From the NCBI GenBank assembly GCA_910586305.1, contig CAJUGS010000006.1:28890-92889 (forward strand): a DNA stretch of 64,000 nucleotides, in the 5' to 3' direction. A model generated the notes under the pieces. That model saw nothing but the letters and a program-made list of their open reading frames with translations. It was not told where the DNA came from and did no database searches. Position numbers and translations under genes: made by a program. Positions 17,603-27,346 of this stretch are shown piece after piece; within the stretch, counting starts at the first letter, position 1, and each line of letters begins with the position of its first letter. This stretch comes from an uncultured Duncaniella sp. (GTDB lineage Bacteria > Bacteroidota > Bacteroidia > Bacteroidales > Muribaculaceae).

Positions 17603-17656
17603 AGCCATCGGAATTGCACGTCTTCCCGTACATCGTGCAGTTCCGATGGCTTTTTT
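17603..17656 (+). terminator. Intrinsic terminator after the DUF3256 gene
   Basis: An 18-base arm at 17603-17620 pairs with 17634-17651 around a short loop and runs straight into TTTTTT, a textbook rho-independent terminator. Confidence 0.9.
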
Positions 17657-17809
17657 ATGCTTTACCCGTGTTAAGGTTTGTTGGCTTAAATGGCGCTAAC
17701 TATCGCATAAATTTCAATATATTCACAATTGAGTGCTATTTATAACCTTTGTTTACAATATTAAGCGATTTTTAAAATAAAAATTATTTTACATTTCGCA
17801 AAAAAGCAC

Positions 17810-17817
17810 TACTTTTG
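17810..17817 (+). promoter_or_regulatory. Promoter -7 box of inositol-3-phosphate synthase
   Basis: TACTTTTG, an exact TAnnTTTG match, with a T-rich stretch (17787-17790) at the -33 position. It predicts a leader of about 105 bases. Confidence 0.6.
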
Positions 17818-17928
17818 AAGGCTCTTTTGGATGAAGTGTGTTTTCTCCACTCATAACCTATCCTTACAGGAGCTACTTGAACAGATATCAATCATTTATA
17901 ACACATCGTTTTTTTATTAACTGAAATC

Positions 17929-19272
17929 ATGAGTAACACTACTGTAAAACCCGCCAACGGCAAGCTTGGCGTACTCGTAGTTGGTCTCGGCGCCGTAACA
18001 TCGACATTCATGACCGGCGTCCTCATGGCTCGCAAGGGTCTTGCAAAGCCCGTCGGCTCCATGACGCAGTATGACAAAATCCGCGTAGGAAAGGGAGCAG
18101 ACAAGAAATATCTGAAATATGAAGAAATCGTGCCCATGGCCAGCCTCGACGACATCGTCTTCGGCGCCTGGGACGTATATCCCGCCAACGCTTACCAGAG
18201 CGCAAAATACGCTGAGGTTCTCCAGGACAAGGACATTGAGCCTGTCAAGGACGAGCTCGAGCAGATCGTGCCTATGAAGGCCGCTTTCGACCACAACTAT
18301 GCCAAGCGTCTGAATGGTGACAACATCATGACCGGCAAGACCCGTTGGGAGATGGTCGAGCAGCTCCGCGAGGACATCCGCAACTTCAAGAAGGAGAAGG
18401 GTGTTGAGCGCGTCGTAGTGCTCTGGGCCGCTTCTACCGAAGTCTATGTTCCCATCGACATGAAGTATCACGGCACTCTGGCCGACCTCGAGGCTGCCAT
18501 GAAGGCCGACGACAAGGAGCACATCGCACCCTCTATGTGCTATGCCTATGCAGCTCTCTGCGAGGACGCTCCCTTCATCATGGGCGCTCCCAACACCACC
18601 GTTGACATCCCCGCTATGTGGGAGCTCAGCGAGAAGACCTGTATGCCCATCTCCGGCAAGGACTTCAAGACCGGCCAGACCCTTGTGAAGAGCGGTTTCG
18701 CTCCCATCATCGGCACCCGCTGCCTTGGTCTGAACGGCTGGTTCTCGACCAACATCCTCGGTAACCGCGACGGCCTCGTTCTCGACGAGCCCGCCAACTT
18801 CCGCACCAAGGAGGTTTCGAAGCTTTCCACTCTCGAGTCAATCCTCGTAGCCGAGGAGCAGCCCGATCTCTACGGCGCTAACTGCGGCGGTGCTGAGGAA
18901 GGCGGCCACGAAGGCTACTACCACAAGGTGCGTATCAACTACTATCCTCCGCGCAACGACAGCAAGGAAGGCTGGGACAACATCGATATCTTCGGCTGGA
19001 TGGGCTATCCCATGCAGATCAAGATCAACTTCCTCTGCCGCGACTCTATCCTCGCTGCTCCCCTCTGCCTTGACCTCGTGCTTCTGAGCGACCTCGCTGC
19101 CCGTGCAGGCCGTCACGGCATCCAGCGCTTCCTTGGCTTCTTCCTCAAGAGCCCGATGCACGACTACACCAAGGGTGAAGTGCCCGTCAACCACCTCTTC
19201 AAGCAGTATACCGTTCTCAAGAACGCTATCCGCGAGATGGGCGGCTATGAGGCTGATGAGGAAATCGACTAA
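17929..19272 (+). CDS. ino1: Inositol-3-phosphate synthase
   Basis: 447 residues. The Rossmann NAD motif is VLVVGLGAVTSTF at about 15-27; NTTVDIPAMWEL and SGKDFKTGQT follow, with the catalytic-region lysines, and then LGNRDG and GYPMQIKINFLCRDSILAAPL, all typical of the myo-inositol-1-phosphate synthase family. The enzyme converts glucose 6-phosphate to inositol 3-phosphate with bound NAD. In Bacteroides the homologue supplies inositol for inositol phospholipids and sphingolipids. Here it stands alone, without visible lipid-synthesis partners. Codons end in C far more often than in neighbours, which suggests strong expression. Confidence 0.93.
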   Translation: MSNTTVKPANGKLGVLVVGLGAVTSTFMTGVLMARKGLAKPVGSMTQYDKIRVGKGADKKYLKYEEIVPMASLDDIVFGAWDVYPANAYQSAKYAEVLQDKDIEPVKDELEQIVPMKAAFDHNYAKRLNGDNIMTGKTRWEMVEQLREDIRNFKKEKGVERVVVLWAASTEVYVPIDMKYHGTLADLEAAMKADDKEHIAPSMCYAYAALCEDAPFIMGAPNTTVDIPAMWELSEKTCMPISGKDFKTGQTLVKSGFAPIIGTRCLGLNGWFSTNILGNRDGLVLDEPANFRTKEVSKLSTLESILVAEEQPDLYGANCGGAEEGGHEGYYHKVRINYYPPRNDSKEGWDNIDIFGWMGYPMQIKINFLCRDSILAAPLCLDLVLLSDLAARAGRHGIQRFLGFFLKSPMHDYTKGEVPVNHLFKQYTVLKNAIREMGGYEADEEID

Positions 19273-19321
19273 TACGCAGTCACTTCCCACGACTCATTAC
19301 AAATCATATTGATATGAAACG

Positions 19322-19353
19322 CAGAGGCTGTGTCCGTCAGGACACGGCCTCTG
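19322..19353 (+). terminator. Hairpin after inositol-3-phosphate synthase
   Basis: A 14-bp stem with one G-T wobble (19322-19335 with 19340-19353) and a four-base loop. No long T run follows, so termination efficiency is uncertain. Confidence 0.6.
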
Positions 19354-19419
19354 TCGTGTATTTGCAGGACGGGGATACCGGGGTGTAATTTTCCGATAGG
19401 ATTATTCGGAAAAAATGTG

Positions 19420-19427
19420 TAAGTTTG
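19420..19427 (+). promoter_or_regulatory. Promoter -7 box of nadB
   Basis: TAAGTTTG, an exact TAnnTTTG match, 27 bases before the ATG at 19455. The -33 position has no TTTG. Confidence 0.55.
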
Positions 19428-19454
19428 CATCGGAATTTTTTGATTGCGTTTCAC

Positions 19455-21035
19455 ATGACACGTAAATATGACTATCTCGTAATCGGGTCGGGCATCGCCG
19501 GGATGAGCTTTGCCCTCAAGGTGGCCGGACACGGCACTGTGGCCCTTGTCTGCAAGACTACGCTCGACGAGGCTAATACTGCCCTCGCACAGGGAGGTGT
19601 GGCCTCTGTGACTGACCTTAAAGTAGATGACTTTGAAAAGCATATACATGATACTATGGTGGCGGGCGACTGGCTTTCGGACCCCGAGGCTGTGGAGAAG
19701 GTGGTGCGCAACGCCCCCTCGCAGATACGCGAGCTTATAGGCTGGGGTGTTGATTTCGACAAGAAGGAAGATGGCAGTTTCGACCTCCACCGCGAGGGTG
19801 GCCATTCGGAATTCCGTATTCTCCACCATGCCGACAATACGGGTTTTGAGATTCAGGACTCTCTCATCAAGGCTGTGCGCTCCAATCCGAATATCGATAT
19901 CTACGAGCACCATTTTGCCATAGAGATTCTCACCCAGCACCATCTCGGCAAGATAGTGACCCGCCGCACTCCGGATATCACCTGTTATGGTGCCTATGTT
20001 CTCGATACGGAGACAGGCGTAGTGGACACTTTCCTCTCGCGCGTCACCCTTATAGCCACGGGTGGTGTAGGTGCGGTCTATCAGACTACTACGAATCCGC
20101 TTGTGGCGACAGGCGACGGTATTGCCATGGTGTATCGTGCAAAGGGTACTGTGAAGGATATGGAGTTCATCCAGTTCCATCCCACGGCTCTGTACCATCC
20201 GGGCGACCGTCCGTCGTTCCTGATCACGGAGGCTATGCGTGGCTACGGCGCCGTGTTGCGCAACAAGCGTGGCGAGGAGTTCATGCACAAGTATGACCCG
20301 CGCCTTTCGCTGGCTCCGCGTGACATCGTGGCCCGTGCCATCGACTCGGAGATGAAGCTTTCAGGCGACGACCATGTCTATCTCGATGTCACTCACAAGG
20401 ATCCCGAGGAGACCAAGAAGCATTTCCCCAATATATATGCAAAGTGTCTGTCGCTTGGTATAGACATCACAAAGGACTATATTCCCGTGGCTCCCGCTGC
20501 CCACTATCTGTGTGGCGGTATCAAGGTGGACGGAAACGGCGAGTCGAGCATCAAGCGTCTATATGCGGTGGGTGAGTGTTCGTGCACCGGTCTGCACGGC
20601 GGCAACCGTCTGGCCTCCAATTCGCTCATCGAGGCTGTGGTCTATGCCGACGCTGCCGCGGCCCATTCTATGGACAGTCTTGGCCACTATGACTTCCGCG
20701 ACGATATACCTGAGTGGAACGACGAGGGAACGCGCCATCCCGAGGAGATGGTGCTCATAACCCAGAGCATAAAGGAGGTGAACCAGATCATGGGTACCTA
20801 TGTGGGTATCGTCCGGTCCGACCTGCGTCTCGACCGTGCATGGAACCGTCTGGATATTCTGTATGAGGAGACTGAGAGACTCTTCAAGAGTTCCAAGGCC
20901 ACGCGCGAGATATGCGAGCTGCGCAATATCATCAATGTGGGCTATCTCATCATGCGCCAGGCCAAGGAGCGCAAGGAGTCGAGAGGTCTGCACTACACGG
21001 TGGACTATCCGCCCGTGGCGCGCAGGCAGGAGTGA
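19455..21035 (+). CDS. nadB: L-aspartate oxidase
   Basis: 526 residues from the ATG at 19455 (MTRKYDY), placed after the -7 box; an earlier in-frame ATG overlaps the promoter. The FAD-binding start is YLVIGSGIAGMSFAL; further family elements are LAQGGVAS, REGGHSEFRILHHADNTG and LHGGNRLASNSLIEAVVYA. NadB oxidises L-aspartate to iminoaspartate, which NadA condenses with dihydroxyacetone phosphate to quinolinate for NAD synthesis. It is distinguished from fumarate reductase/SdhA by length and by the HREGGHS motif. No nadA or nadC lies next to it. Confidence 0.95.
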   Translation: MTRKYDYLVIGSGIAGMSFALKVAGHGTVALVCKTTLDEANTALAQGGVASVTDLKVDDFEKHIHDTMVAGDWLSDPEAVEKVVRNAPSQIRELIGWGVDFDKKEDGSFDLHREGGHSEFRILHHADNTGFEIQDSLIKAVRSNPNIDIYEHHFAIEILTQHHLGKIVTRRTPDITCYGAYVLDTETGVVDTFLSRVTLIATGGVGAVYQTTTNPLVATGDGIAMVYRAKGTVKDMEFIQFHPTALYHPGDRPSFLITEAMRGYGAVLRNKRGEEFMHKYDPRLSLAPRDIVARAIDSEMKLSGDDHVYLDVTHKDPEETKKHFPNIYAKCLSLGIDITKDYIPVAPAAHYLCGGIKVDGNGESSIKRLYAVGECSCTGLHGGNRLASNSLIEAVVYADAAAAHSMDSLGHYDFRDDIPEWNDEGTRHPEEMVLITQSIKEVNQIMGTYVGIVRSDLRLDRAWNRLDILYEETERLFKSSKATREICELRNIINVGYLIMRQAKERKESRGLHYTVDYPPVARRQE

Positions 21036-21065
21036 ACTCCGGAACAGTAGACGATATAACGAAGA

Positions 21066-21101
21066 AGAGGGTCTGTCAGAATTCAATTTGACAGGCCCTC
21101 T
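21066..21101 (+). terminator. Hairpin terminator after nadB
   Basis: 13-bp stem (21066-21078 with 21089-21101, one G-T wobble), ten-base loop, followed by a T-containing but not uniform tail. Confidence 0.65.
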
Positions 21102-21165
21102 GTGTCTGATATAATCCGGATTATGGTGTTGTGCAGGAGGAGTGAGTGGTGTGTCGTATTGGCGG

Positions 21166-23286
21166 TCAACGGCGCAAGCGGCGGAGCAGGCTGCTGATAT
21201 ACAGGTAGAAGGTTGACGGGGGAGAAATGAGGTCGGTGGACATCACTTCGGCCATTGTCATGGGCGGTTCGGTGCCGAACTGTCCGGGATAAATGAGTAT
21301 GAGGTTGGAGCCGCTGAAGTATCTGTGGAGGTATTCGGGGACTGCGTCCATGTCGCCGTCAAACGACACCGAGGCGCGTCGGGCCGAGACTACTACGAGG
21401 AGGTCGTCGTCGGTCACCACCTGTGACTTGAGCACGAAGTCGTCGTAGCTGCTCACGTCGTCGAACTGTATTCTCACTCCTATGCGGGCCTGTGACAGGA
21501 CTGTTGTTATCATGGGTCTTAGCGAGGGCTCGCACCAGAACACCATTGGGCATCCGGCGTGTCGCCCTATATTGCCGAGAGCTTGCACCCAGCGGCGGAA
21601 CCCGGTCTCGAACTGTGCCTTCTTTGGCACGGCCACGTAGATGCGCTTCATTGTGGAGAGTGGGGCGAAGCAGCGGGTGATGACAATCATGCGGTTGGTG
21701 GACTGGAGGAGGCTCTCGATCTTTCCTCCAAGGAAGGAGTCGATGATGGTGGTGCGACGGTGGAGTCCGATGACCACCTCGGTGATGTCGCGCTCCTCCA
21801 TTGTGTTTATCACACCCGTGATGAAGTTGAGGTCGTATCGCTCGATCGGTGTCAGAGCTACCTCTACTGAGGCTGCTGCTCTCTCGGCCACGTCGAGAGA
21901 GTTGCGTCCGATGGCGCGGGAGGATGCTGAGTTGTCGTTGCGCACGTGCAGGGCGTAGAAGTCGCCCGGCACCGAAGAGTCGGGGAATCGCATGGCCAGG
22001 GCGAGCTCTACGATGGGAGCCGAGGTGAGAGGATTGGATATGGCTATGAGTGTGCGCGGGCGGGTGGTTGATTCGTCTCTTGCCATCTCTTCGGCCTCCT
22101 TCTCGAGGAGCTGCACTTTGAGGTGGGAGGCGGCGCGGGCTGTGCCGAGCGAGGAAACGGTGCAGGTGACGAGAATCATCACCACGGTGCCGTTGAGTAT
22201 CTCCACTCCGAAGAGTCCCATTCCGTAGCCGATCATCACCACGGCGAGGGCCACGGCTGTGTGGGCGTTGGAGAGCTGGTACATGATGCTGCGGTCCACT
22301 CCGGTGAGACGGAATGTCTTCTGTGTGAGCCATGCTGCAATCCATTTTGTGGCCATGGCTACTGTGCTCATGACAGTGGCTATGTAGAGGGTGTCCCAGC
22401 CGTCGGTGACTACGCGCAGGTCAATGAGCATACCCACGCCTATCAGGAAGTAGGGTATAAAGAGCGCGTTGCCCACAAACTCGAGGCGCCCCATGAGTGT
22501 GGAACGTCCAGGAATGAAGCGGTTGAGCACAAGGCCGGCGTAGAATGCGCCGAATACACCTTCGATGCCGATCCATTGAGCCGTGGCGGCTGCAAGGAAT
22601 ACCATGAAGAGTATGTAGACAAACTGCTGTATGCCGTCGTGGTATTTTCGGAAGAAGTAGCGTGTGAGACGCGGATAGAGGTAGAAGATGGCCGCACAGT
22701 AGACGGCGAGGTAGAGGAGTGTGCGCAACAAGGATGAGACTGATCCCTCTCGCTCCACTCCGAGTACTCCTGCAAGCACTATGAGGGATCCGAGCACTGT
22801 CACGATGGTGCCGGCGATGGCTATGATGACGGCCGGGGATTTTGTGACTCCGAATCGGGCCACGATGGGGTAGGCCAGGAGGGTGTGGGCTGCAAACATT
22901 GAGGCAAGCAGGGTGGCCTCCGGAAGAGCCATCCCGAGCACTATGATGGCTGCCGCCGCGCCAAGTACGAGCGGGACTATGAAGGTGAACAGTCCGAAAA
23001 CCAGTCCTTTGCGCAGATTCTTGCGCAGATGGTACATATCAATCTCTATCCCCGCGAGAAACATGAGGTAGAGGATGCCCACCTGTCCGAAAACCTCGAA
23101 ACTCATGTCGCGGGCAAGCACTCCGAATCCGTTGGGACCTACGGCCACTCCCGCCAGAATCAAGCCTATGACATGGGGAATCTTGAGCCTGTTGAGCAGG
23201 AGCGGAGCAACTAATATGATGCCCATCACCGTCAGAAATATGGGGACAGGCTGTGAGATGAGCGGCTGAGTATCGAGCAGTGTCAT
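21166..23286 (-). CDS. CPA2-type cation/proton antiporter with C-terminal Usp-like domain
   Basis: 706 residues. The first ~390 contain about 12 hydrophobic segments in the Na_H_exchanger fold (KefB/NapA group), e.g. the start LTVMGIILVAPLLLN, IPHVIGLILAGVAVGPNGFG, and FGAFYAGLVLNRFIPG. The C-terminal ~300 residues are soluble and resemble two universal-stress-protein-like repeats (TLIAISNPLTSAPIVELAL; KRIYVAVPKKAQFETGF), a common regulatory appendage. It should exchange K+ or Na+ for H+ across the inner membrane; the ion cannot be fixed from sequence. It has its own promoter seven bases before the ATG. Confidence 0.9.
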   Translation of the reverse strand: MTLLDTQPLISQPVPIFLTVMGIILVAPLLLNRLKIPHVIGLILAGVAVGPNGFGVLARDMSFEVFGQVGILYLMFLAGIEIDMYHLRKNLRKGLVFGLFTFIVPLVLGAAAAIIVLGMALPEATLLASMFAAHTLLAYPIVARFGVTKSPAVIIAIAGTIVTVLGSLIVLAGVLGVEREGSVSSLLRTLLYLAVYCAAIFYLYPRLTRYFFRKYHDGIQQFVYILFMVFLAAATAQWIGIEGVFGAFYAGLVLNRFIPGRSTLMGRLEFVGNALFIPYFLIGVGMLIDLRVVTDGWDTLYIATVMSTVAMATKWIAAWLTQKTFRLTGVDRSIMYQLSNAHTAVALAVVMIGYGMGLFGVEILNGTVVMILVTCTVSSLGTARAASHLKVQLLEKEAEEMARDESTTRPRTLIAISNPLTSAPIVELALAMRFPDSSVPGDFYALHVRNDNSASSRAIGRNSLDVAERAAASVEVALTPIERYDLNFITGVINTMEERDITEVVIGLHRRTTIIDSFLGGKIESLLQSTNRMIVITRCFAPLSTMKRIYVAVPKKAQFETGFRRWVQALGNIGRHAGCPMVFWCEPSLRPMITTVLSQARIGVRIQFDDVSSYDDFVLKSQVVTDDDLLVVVSARRASVSFDGDMDAVPEYLHRYFSGSNLILIYPGQFGTEPPMTMAEVMSTDLISPPSTFYLYISSLLRRLRR

Positions 23287-23293
23287 TGTACTG

Positions 23294-23301
23294 CAAAATT
23301 A
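23294..23301 (-). promoter_or_regulatory. Promoter -7 box of the antiporter gene
   Basis: TAATTTTG on the minus strand with a CTTG at the -33 position (20-base spacer). It ends seven bases before the ATG at 23286, so the mRNA should be nearly leaderless. Confidence 0.6.
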
Positions 23302-23332
23302 CTCAAAACACCGCGAAAATGCAAGAGGGGGG

Positions 23333-24778
23333 TTATTTCCAGCATTCGGTTTTGTCGGCGATTTCGGGGATTGTGCCGGAGCGGTAGACGGGGTCAAGCC
23401 CGCGCCGGCGCTGGTCGGTGTAGTCGGCGAGGAGGCGGAATGCGTATTTGCCGAGGAGCAGTATGGCTGCGAGGTTGCAGAGGGTCATTAGTGCCATTGT
23501 GATGTCGGCAAATCCCCATACGAGGTCGAGCGACATGATGGCTCCGAGGTAGACTGTGACTGTGACGGCGAGTCGGTAGATGTTGACTGCGAGCCGGCTG
23601 TTGCGTATGAAGCGTATATTGGTCTCGCCATAATAGTAGTTGGCTATGATGCTTGTGAAGGCGAAGAAGAATATGGCTATGCTGATGAAGGTGGATCCGA
23701 TGCGGTGGCCTCCTCCAAGGCCTGCGTCGATTGCTGCCTGGGTGAGCACTATTCCGTCGGCTCCGGTTGTGAAGACTCCGCTGCATAGGATGATGAAGGC
23801 TGTGGCCGTGCACACGAGCATGGTGTCGGTGTAGACTCCGAGTGTCTGTATGAGTCCTTGCTTGACGGGGTGGGTGACTGATGCTGTGGCGGCGGCGTTG
23901 GGGGTGGAGCCTTCTCCGGCTTCGTTGCTGAAGAGTCCGCGCTTGATGCCCATTATCATTGCCGCTCCGAGGGTGCCTGAGGCTGCTTCGCGGAGTCCGA
24001 ATGCGTTGCTGACTATGAGGCTGATTATTTCGGGGAATCGGTTGATGTTCAAGACGATTATGACTATTGCGAGGAGGATGTAGGCGACGGCCATGACGGG
24101 GACTACCACCTGGCTGAAGCGTGATACACGCCGCACTCCGCCGAGGATGATGACGAAGGTGAGGATGGCGAGGGCGCAGGCTGTGGCCTGGCGCGGGATG
24201 TTGAAGGATGATAGGAGGGCGTCGGAGATGGTGTTGGACTGGACGGTGTTGAATGCGAATCCGAATGTGAGGGTGATGAGGATGGCGAATGTCACTGCCC
24301 ACCAGCGGTGTCCGAGTCCTTTCATGATGTAGTAGGCTGGGCCGCCCATGAATGAGCCTTCGCCTTTGACTTTGAATAGCTGTGCGAGTGTTGATTCGAC
24401 GAAGGCGCTTGCTCCTCCGAGGAATGCTATGACCCACATCCAGAATACGGCTCCCGGGCCGCCGAGGGTGATGGCTGTGGCTACGCCTGCGAGGTTGCCG
24501 GTGCCGACGCGTGAGGCTATGGAGATGGCGAAGGCCTGGAAGGAGCTTACTGTGCCGTGGTGGGGTTGGTCGGCTTTGCGTGTGTCGTTGTCGCGCTTTC
24601 CGGAGCGGGCGAGCAGTCGGCACATCTCGCCGATCATTCTGAATTGTACTCCGCGTGTGGCTATGGTGAAGTAGATGGCGGCGATGAGAAGCACGCTCAC
24701 CATGACATAGTCGGTGAGCACTCCGCTCACCGATGAGACGATGGACTGGAGTTTCAGAGAGATGGCTGTCGTATCCAT
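23333..24778 (-). CDS. Sodium:alanine symporter (AGCS family)
   Basis: 481 residues with about 11 hydrophobic segments. AGCS signatures include TRGVQFRMIGEM near residue 45, SSFQAFAISIASRVGTGNLAGVA in two parts, FGFAFNTVQSNTISDAL, and NEAGEGSTPNAAATA in the middle. Members import alanine or glycine with Na+ at the inner membrane. The gene lies downstream of GH127 on the same strand, separated by 179 bases with a hairpin, so it probably has its own promoter, which I could not identify. Confidence 0.93.
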   Translation of the reverse strand: MDTTAISLKLQSIVSSVSGVLTDYVMVSVLLIAAIYFTIATRGVQFRMIGEMCRLLARSGKRDNDTRKADQPHHGTVSSFQAFAISIASRVGTGNLAGVATAITLGGPGAVFWMWVIAFLGGASAFVESTLAQLFKVKGEGSFMGGPAYYIMKGLGHRWWAVTFAILITLTFGFAFNTVQSNTISDALLSSFNIPRQATACALAILTFVIILGGVRRVSRFSQVVVPVMAVAYILLAIVIIVLNINRFPEIISLIVSNAFGLREAASGTLGAAMIMGIKRGLFSNEAGEGSTPNAAATASVTHPVKQGLIQTLGVYTDTMLVCTATAFIILCSGVFTTGADGIVLTQAAIDAGLGGGHRIGSTFISIAIFFFAFTSIIANYYYGETNIRFIRNSRLAVNIYRLAVTVTVYLGAIMSLDLVWGFADITMALMTLCNLAAILLLGKYAFRLLADYTDQRRRGLDPVYRSGTIPEIADKTECWK

Positions 24779-24893
24779 TAGTTAGTGGCGCTTTGGAAAT
24801 GGGTGTATAAATCACTAACGTGATGTCACCTCAATATGTTTTATAGTGAGGGGAAGTTTGTGACAAATTTTTGGATATCGGCTAAAACGGCAG

Positions 24894-24931
24894 GCAGACA
24901 ATTGCACGCTGTTGTAGATGCAATTGTCTGC
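24894..24931 (-). terminator. Hairpin after the GH127 gene
   Basis: 13-bp perfect stem (24894-24906 with 24919-24931), 12-base loop, 27 bases after the GH127 stop. The minus-strand tail is only moderately T-rich. Confidence 0.6.
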
Positions 24932-24957
24932 TTGTCGTTGTTGTGAGTATGACAACA

Positions 24958-27327
24958 CTATGGGTGGATGAGTCTTACGTGGAAGATGCCGCCGGCTGTC
25001 TGTCCCCGTTCGCCGGAGAATTTCACGGTTATGTACTGTTTGTCTTTGACGATGTGTGGCGGTATTTCATATTCGATTTCCACGAATTCGTCGGTTTTCC
25101 ATTTGTTTGCGGTGTCTTCGGAGGCTATGAGCTGGTCGTCAATGAAGATGTCAAATTTTCGGTTGCCTGTCTCGTTTCCCCAGTATCTTAAGCGCAGTGA
25201 GAGGTCGGTGCGTTGGTCGGTCTTCATTTTGTATGAGAAGTATCCGCCGTCAGATGACGCACGCCAGGGCTCTCCGTTAAAGTTGCCGGCCGACGAGGAC
25301 TTCAGCTCCATGAAATGATCAGCCTCGGGTTGCTGTTCTCCTGTATTTACCGCGTCGACAGTGCGTTTGTCGAGCGCCAGTCTCTTGGCCTCGTCTTTGC
25401 GGGCGTTGTCACGGTATCTGGCGTATTTTTGGGGAGTCATTGAAAGCCAGTACATGACGTAGCGGGAGTCGTGAATTCTGTAGAATGGTTCAATTTCAAT
25501 GTTTCTGTCGCTATGGTCAAAGAGGTTCTCGGCCGAGTAGGTGAGGGTCTTTCCGTTCACAGGCTGCATTGAATTGAGTTTTTTCAGCAAGGAGGAGCGT
25601 TTGCCTATAAGTATCGGAGTGTCGAACACCGATACGAGTTCTCCGCCGGCTATATGTGCCCATCGATGGTCGTCGGCTATCAATCCTTTGAGGGGAGTTC
25701 CGTTGTCATATCTGGCAGCCATGACGATGGGTCCGCGCAGGATGCTGATGTAGTCGGGGAGATAGTTCAGTTCTTCGATTGTGAATTTCATGGGCATTTC
25801 CATCTCCACGATATCTCCGTCAGACCATTTGCGGTTCAATTCAATGTATGATGATGGCCCGGAGTTGGTTTTGATTTGCTTGCCGTTGACTTTCACCATG
25901 ACATTGTCGCTCCACGCCGGATGTCGCAGGCGCATACTGAATTCTGTGGGCTCACAGACGTTGACGGTGATTTTGGTGTTGCCATTTTCGGGGAACGAGG
26001 TGTGTTGTGTCAGCTTCACGCCCTTGCTTTTCCAGTCAAGGACGGAGGGTATGAAGAGGTTTACCCAGAGTGAGTCTTTCTTATGCGTGTAGATGAACTG
26101 GCCGTATTTTCCGTGGTTTTCCATTCCTGTTCCGACACAACACCACATGGCGCAATTGGGCTTGGAGTATACGCGATAGTGTCCGGGCCTTGCTGATGTG
26201 AAATAGACGTAGCCTCCATGTTCGGGGTGCTGCGATGATAGGATGTGGTTGTAGAGGGCTCTTTCGTAGAAGTCGGCATAACGTGCCTCGGGCGACATTC
26301 TGAAGAGGCCCTCGGTCAGTTTGAGCATATTGTTGGTGTTGCACGTTTCGGGGCCTTCTCTTTCGTCCACATAGCTTTTTGCGTCGGCCTTTGAGGCAAA
26401 ATGTTCACGTCGGCTGTTTCCTCCGATTGAGAGTGAACGGTTGTTTACAACTGTTTCCCAGAAGAATCGTGATGCGGTATCATATTTTTCGTCTGAGGCA
26501 AGTTCGGCGATACGTTGGAATCCGACTACTTTCGGCACTTGTGTGTTCGCGTGTCGGTTGTCGAGGTTGTCGGTGCCTCTGAGCATATCGTCAAATAACT
26601 GGTGGTGTGTGAAACGTCGTGCCGCGTCGAGATATTTCTTGTCACCCGTTATTGCGTAGGCGTCGGCATACACTTCGTTCATTCCGCCGAATTCGCAGTC
26701 AAGCATCGACTCCATCTGTTGGTCTGTGAGGTTGGCGATGACCTTTAGACCCCAGTCGCACATTCCGAGAAATAGATTGAGTCCGACTTTTGAGTCGGCA
26801 TATACCCAGCTGTCGCGTAGTCCGGCATATATTTTATGGATATTGTACCATGGAACCCAGTAGTCCCATACCTTTCCCGCATTGCCATCGGATATGGCTT
26901 TCCATAACGGGTCTCCGTTAGGAAGTCCTCCGACATATCCGTCGCCTCGCGCTACGGCACACATCGAGAGCTGTGAGAGCATATAGTCCATGCGTTCTTT
27001 AAATTTGGGCCTGCCGGTTGCCGCATAGTGTATTGCAAGTGCTGAAAGGTAGTGTCCGCCAATATGGCCGTCAAGACCATCCCAATTGCTGAAGCTTTCT
27101 CCTTTAGGCTCAAGACCGGCTGCCTTGAGATACGGGGCGAGAAGTCGGTCGGTGTCGTAGCTCAGAAGAACGTCGGCGTTGAGATGCATTGCGTTGGAAA
27201 AAGGACTGTCCAACAATGTGATATCCGATAGTGGAAACTCGTTGTCATATAGTTTCTCTTGAGACGACGCCTCAGGAATCAGTCCTGTGGCTAAAATAAT
27301 GGGGATAAAATATCGGATGATATTCAT
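24958..27327 (-). CDS. GH127 beta-L-arabinofuranosidase-type glycoside hydrolase
   Basis: 789 residues with a signal peptide (about 1-22, ends EASSQ). The (alpha/alpha)6 GH127/DUF1680 core shows NWDGLDGHIGGHYLSALA and the zinc-thiolate active site: E327 and C329 in EGPETCNTNNML, and C396/C397 in WCCVGTGMENHGKYG. The catalytic nucleophile in characterised members is a cysteine of this cluster. The last ~150 residues form a beta-rich accessory domain (LRLRYWGNETGNRKFDIFID). The likely role is release of terminal beta-L-arabinofuranose from plant glycans. It is not in a recognisable polysaccharide utilisation locus; no SusC/SusD lies nearby. Codon use is more AT-rich than its neighbours, compatible with later acquisition. 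Confidence 0.9.
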   Translation of the reverse strand: MNIIRYFIPIILATGLIPEASSQEKLYDNEFPLSDITLLDSPFSNAMHLNADVLLSYDTDRLLAPYLKAAGLEPKGESFSNWDGLDGHIGGHYLSALAIHYAATGRPKFKERMDYMLSQLSMCAVARGDGYVGGLPNGDPLWKAISDGNAGKVWDYWVPWYNIHKIYAGLRDSWVYADSKVGLNLFLGMCDWGLKVIANLTDQQMESMLDCEFGGMNEVYADAYAITGDKKYLDAARRFTHHQLFDDMLRGTDNLDNRHANTQVPKVVGFQRIAELASDEKYDTASRFFWETVVNNRSLSIGGNSRREHFASKADAKSYVDEREGPETCNTNNMLKLTEGLFRMSPEARYADFYERALYNHILSSQHPEHGGYVYFTSARPGHYRVYSKPNCAMWCCVGTGMENHGKYGQFIYTHKKDSLWVNLFIPSVLDWKSKGVKLTQHTSFPENGNTKITVNVCEPTEFSMRLRHPAWSDNVMVKVNGKQIKTNSGPSSYIELNRKWSDGDIVEMEMPMKFTIEELNYLPDYISILRGPIVMAARYDNGTPLKGLIADDHRWAHIAGGELVSVFDTPILIGKRSSLLKKLNSMQPVNGKTLTYSAENLFDHSDRNIEIEPFYRIHDSRYVMYWLSMTPQKYARYRDNARKDEAKRLALDKRTVDAVNTGEQQPEADHFMELKSSSAGNFNGEPWRASSDGGYFSYKMKTDQRTDLSLRLRYWGNETGNRKFDIFIDDQLIASEDTANKWKTDEFVEIEYEIPPHIVKDKQYITVKFSGERGQTAGGIFHVRLIHP

Positions 27328-27346
27328 GGTTATAGTGGATTATATT

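Larger units (their letters stand above)
17591..17928 (+). other. Intergenic region between the DUF3256 gene and inositol-phosphate synthase
   Basis: 338 bases: a terminator at 17603-17656, then a strongly AT-rich stretch, a -7 box at 17810-17817 and a leader of about 105 bases before the ATG at 17929. The leader is long for this window, but no clear hairpin or short coding frame was seen in it. Confidence 0.6.
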
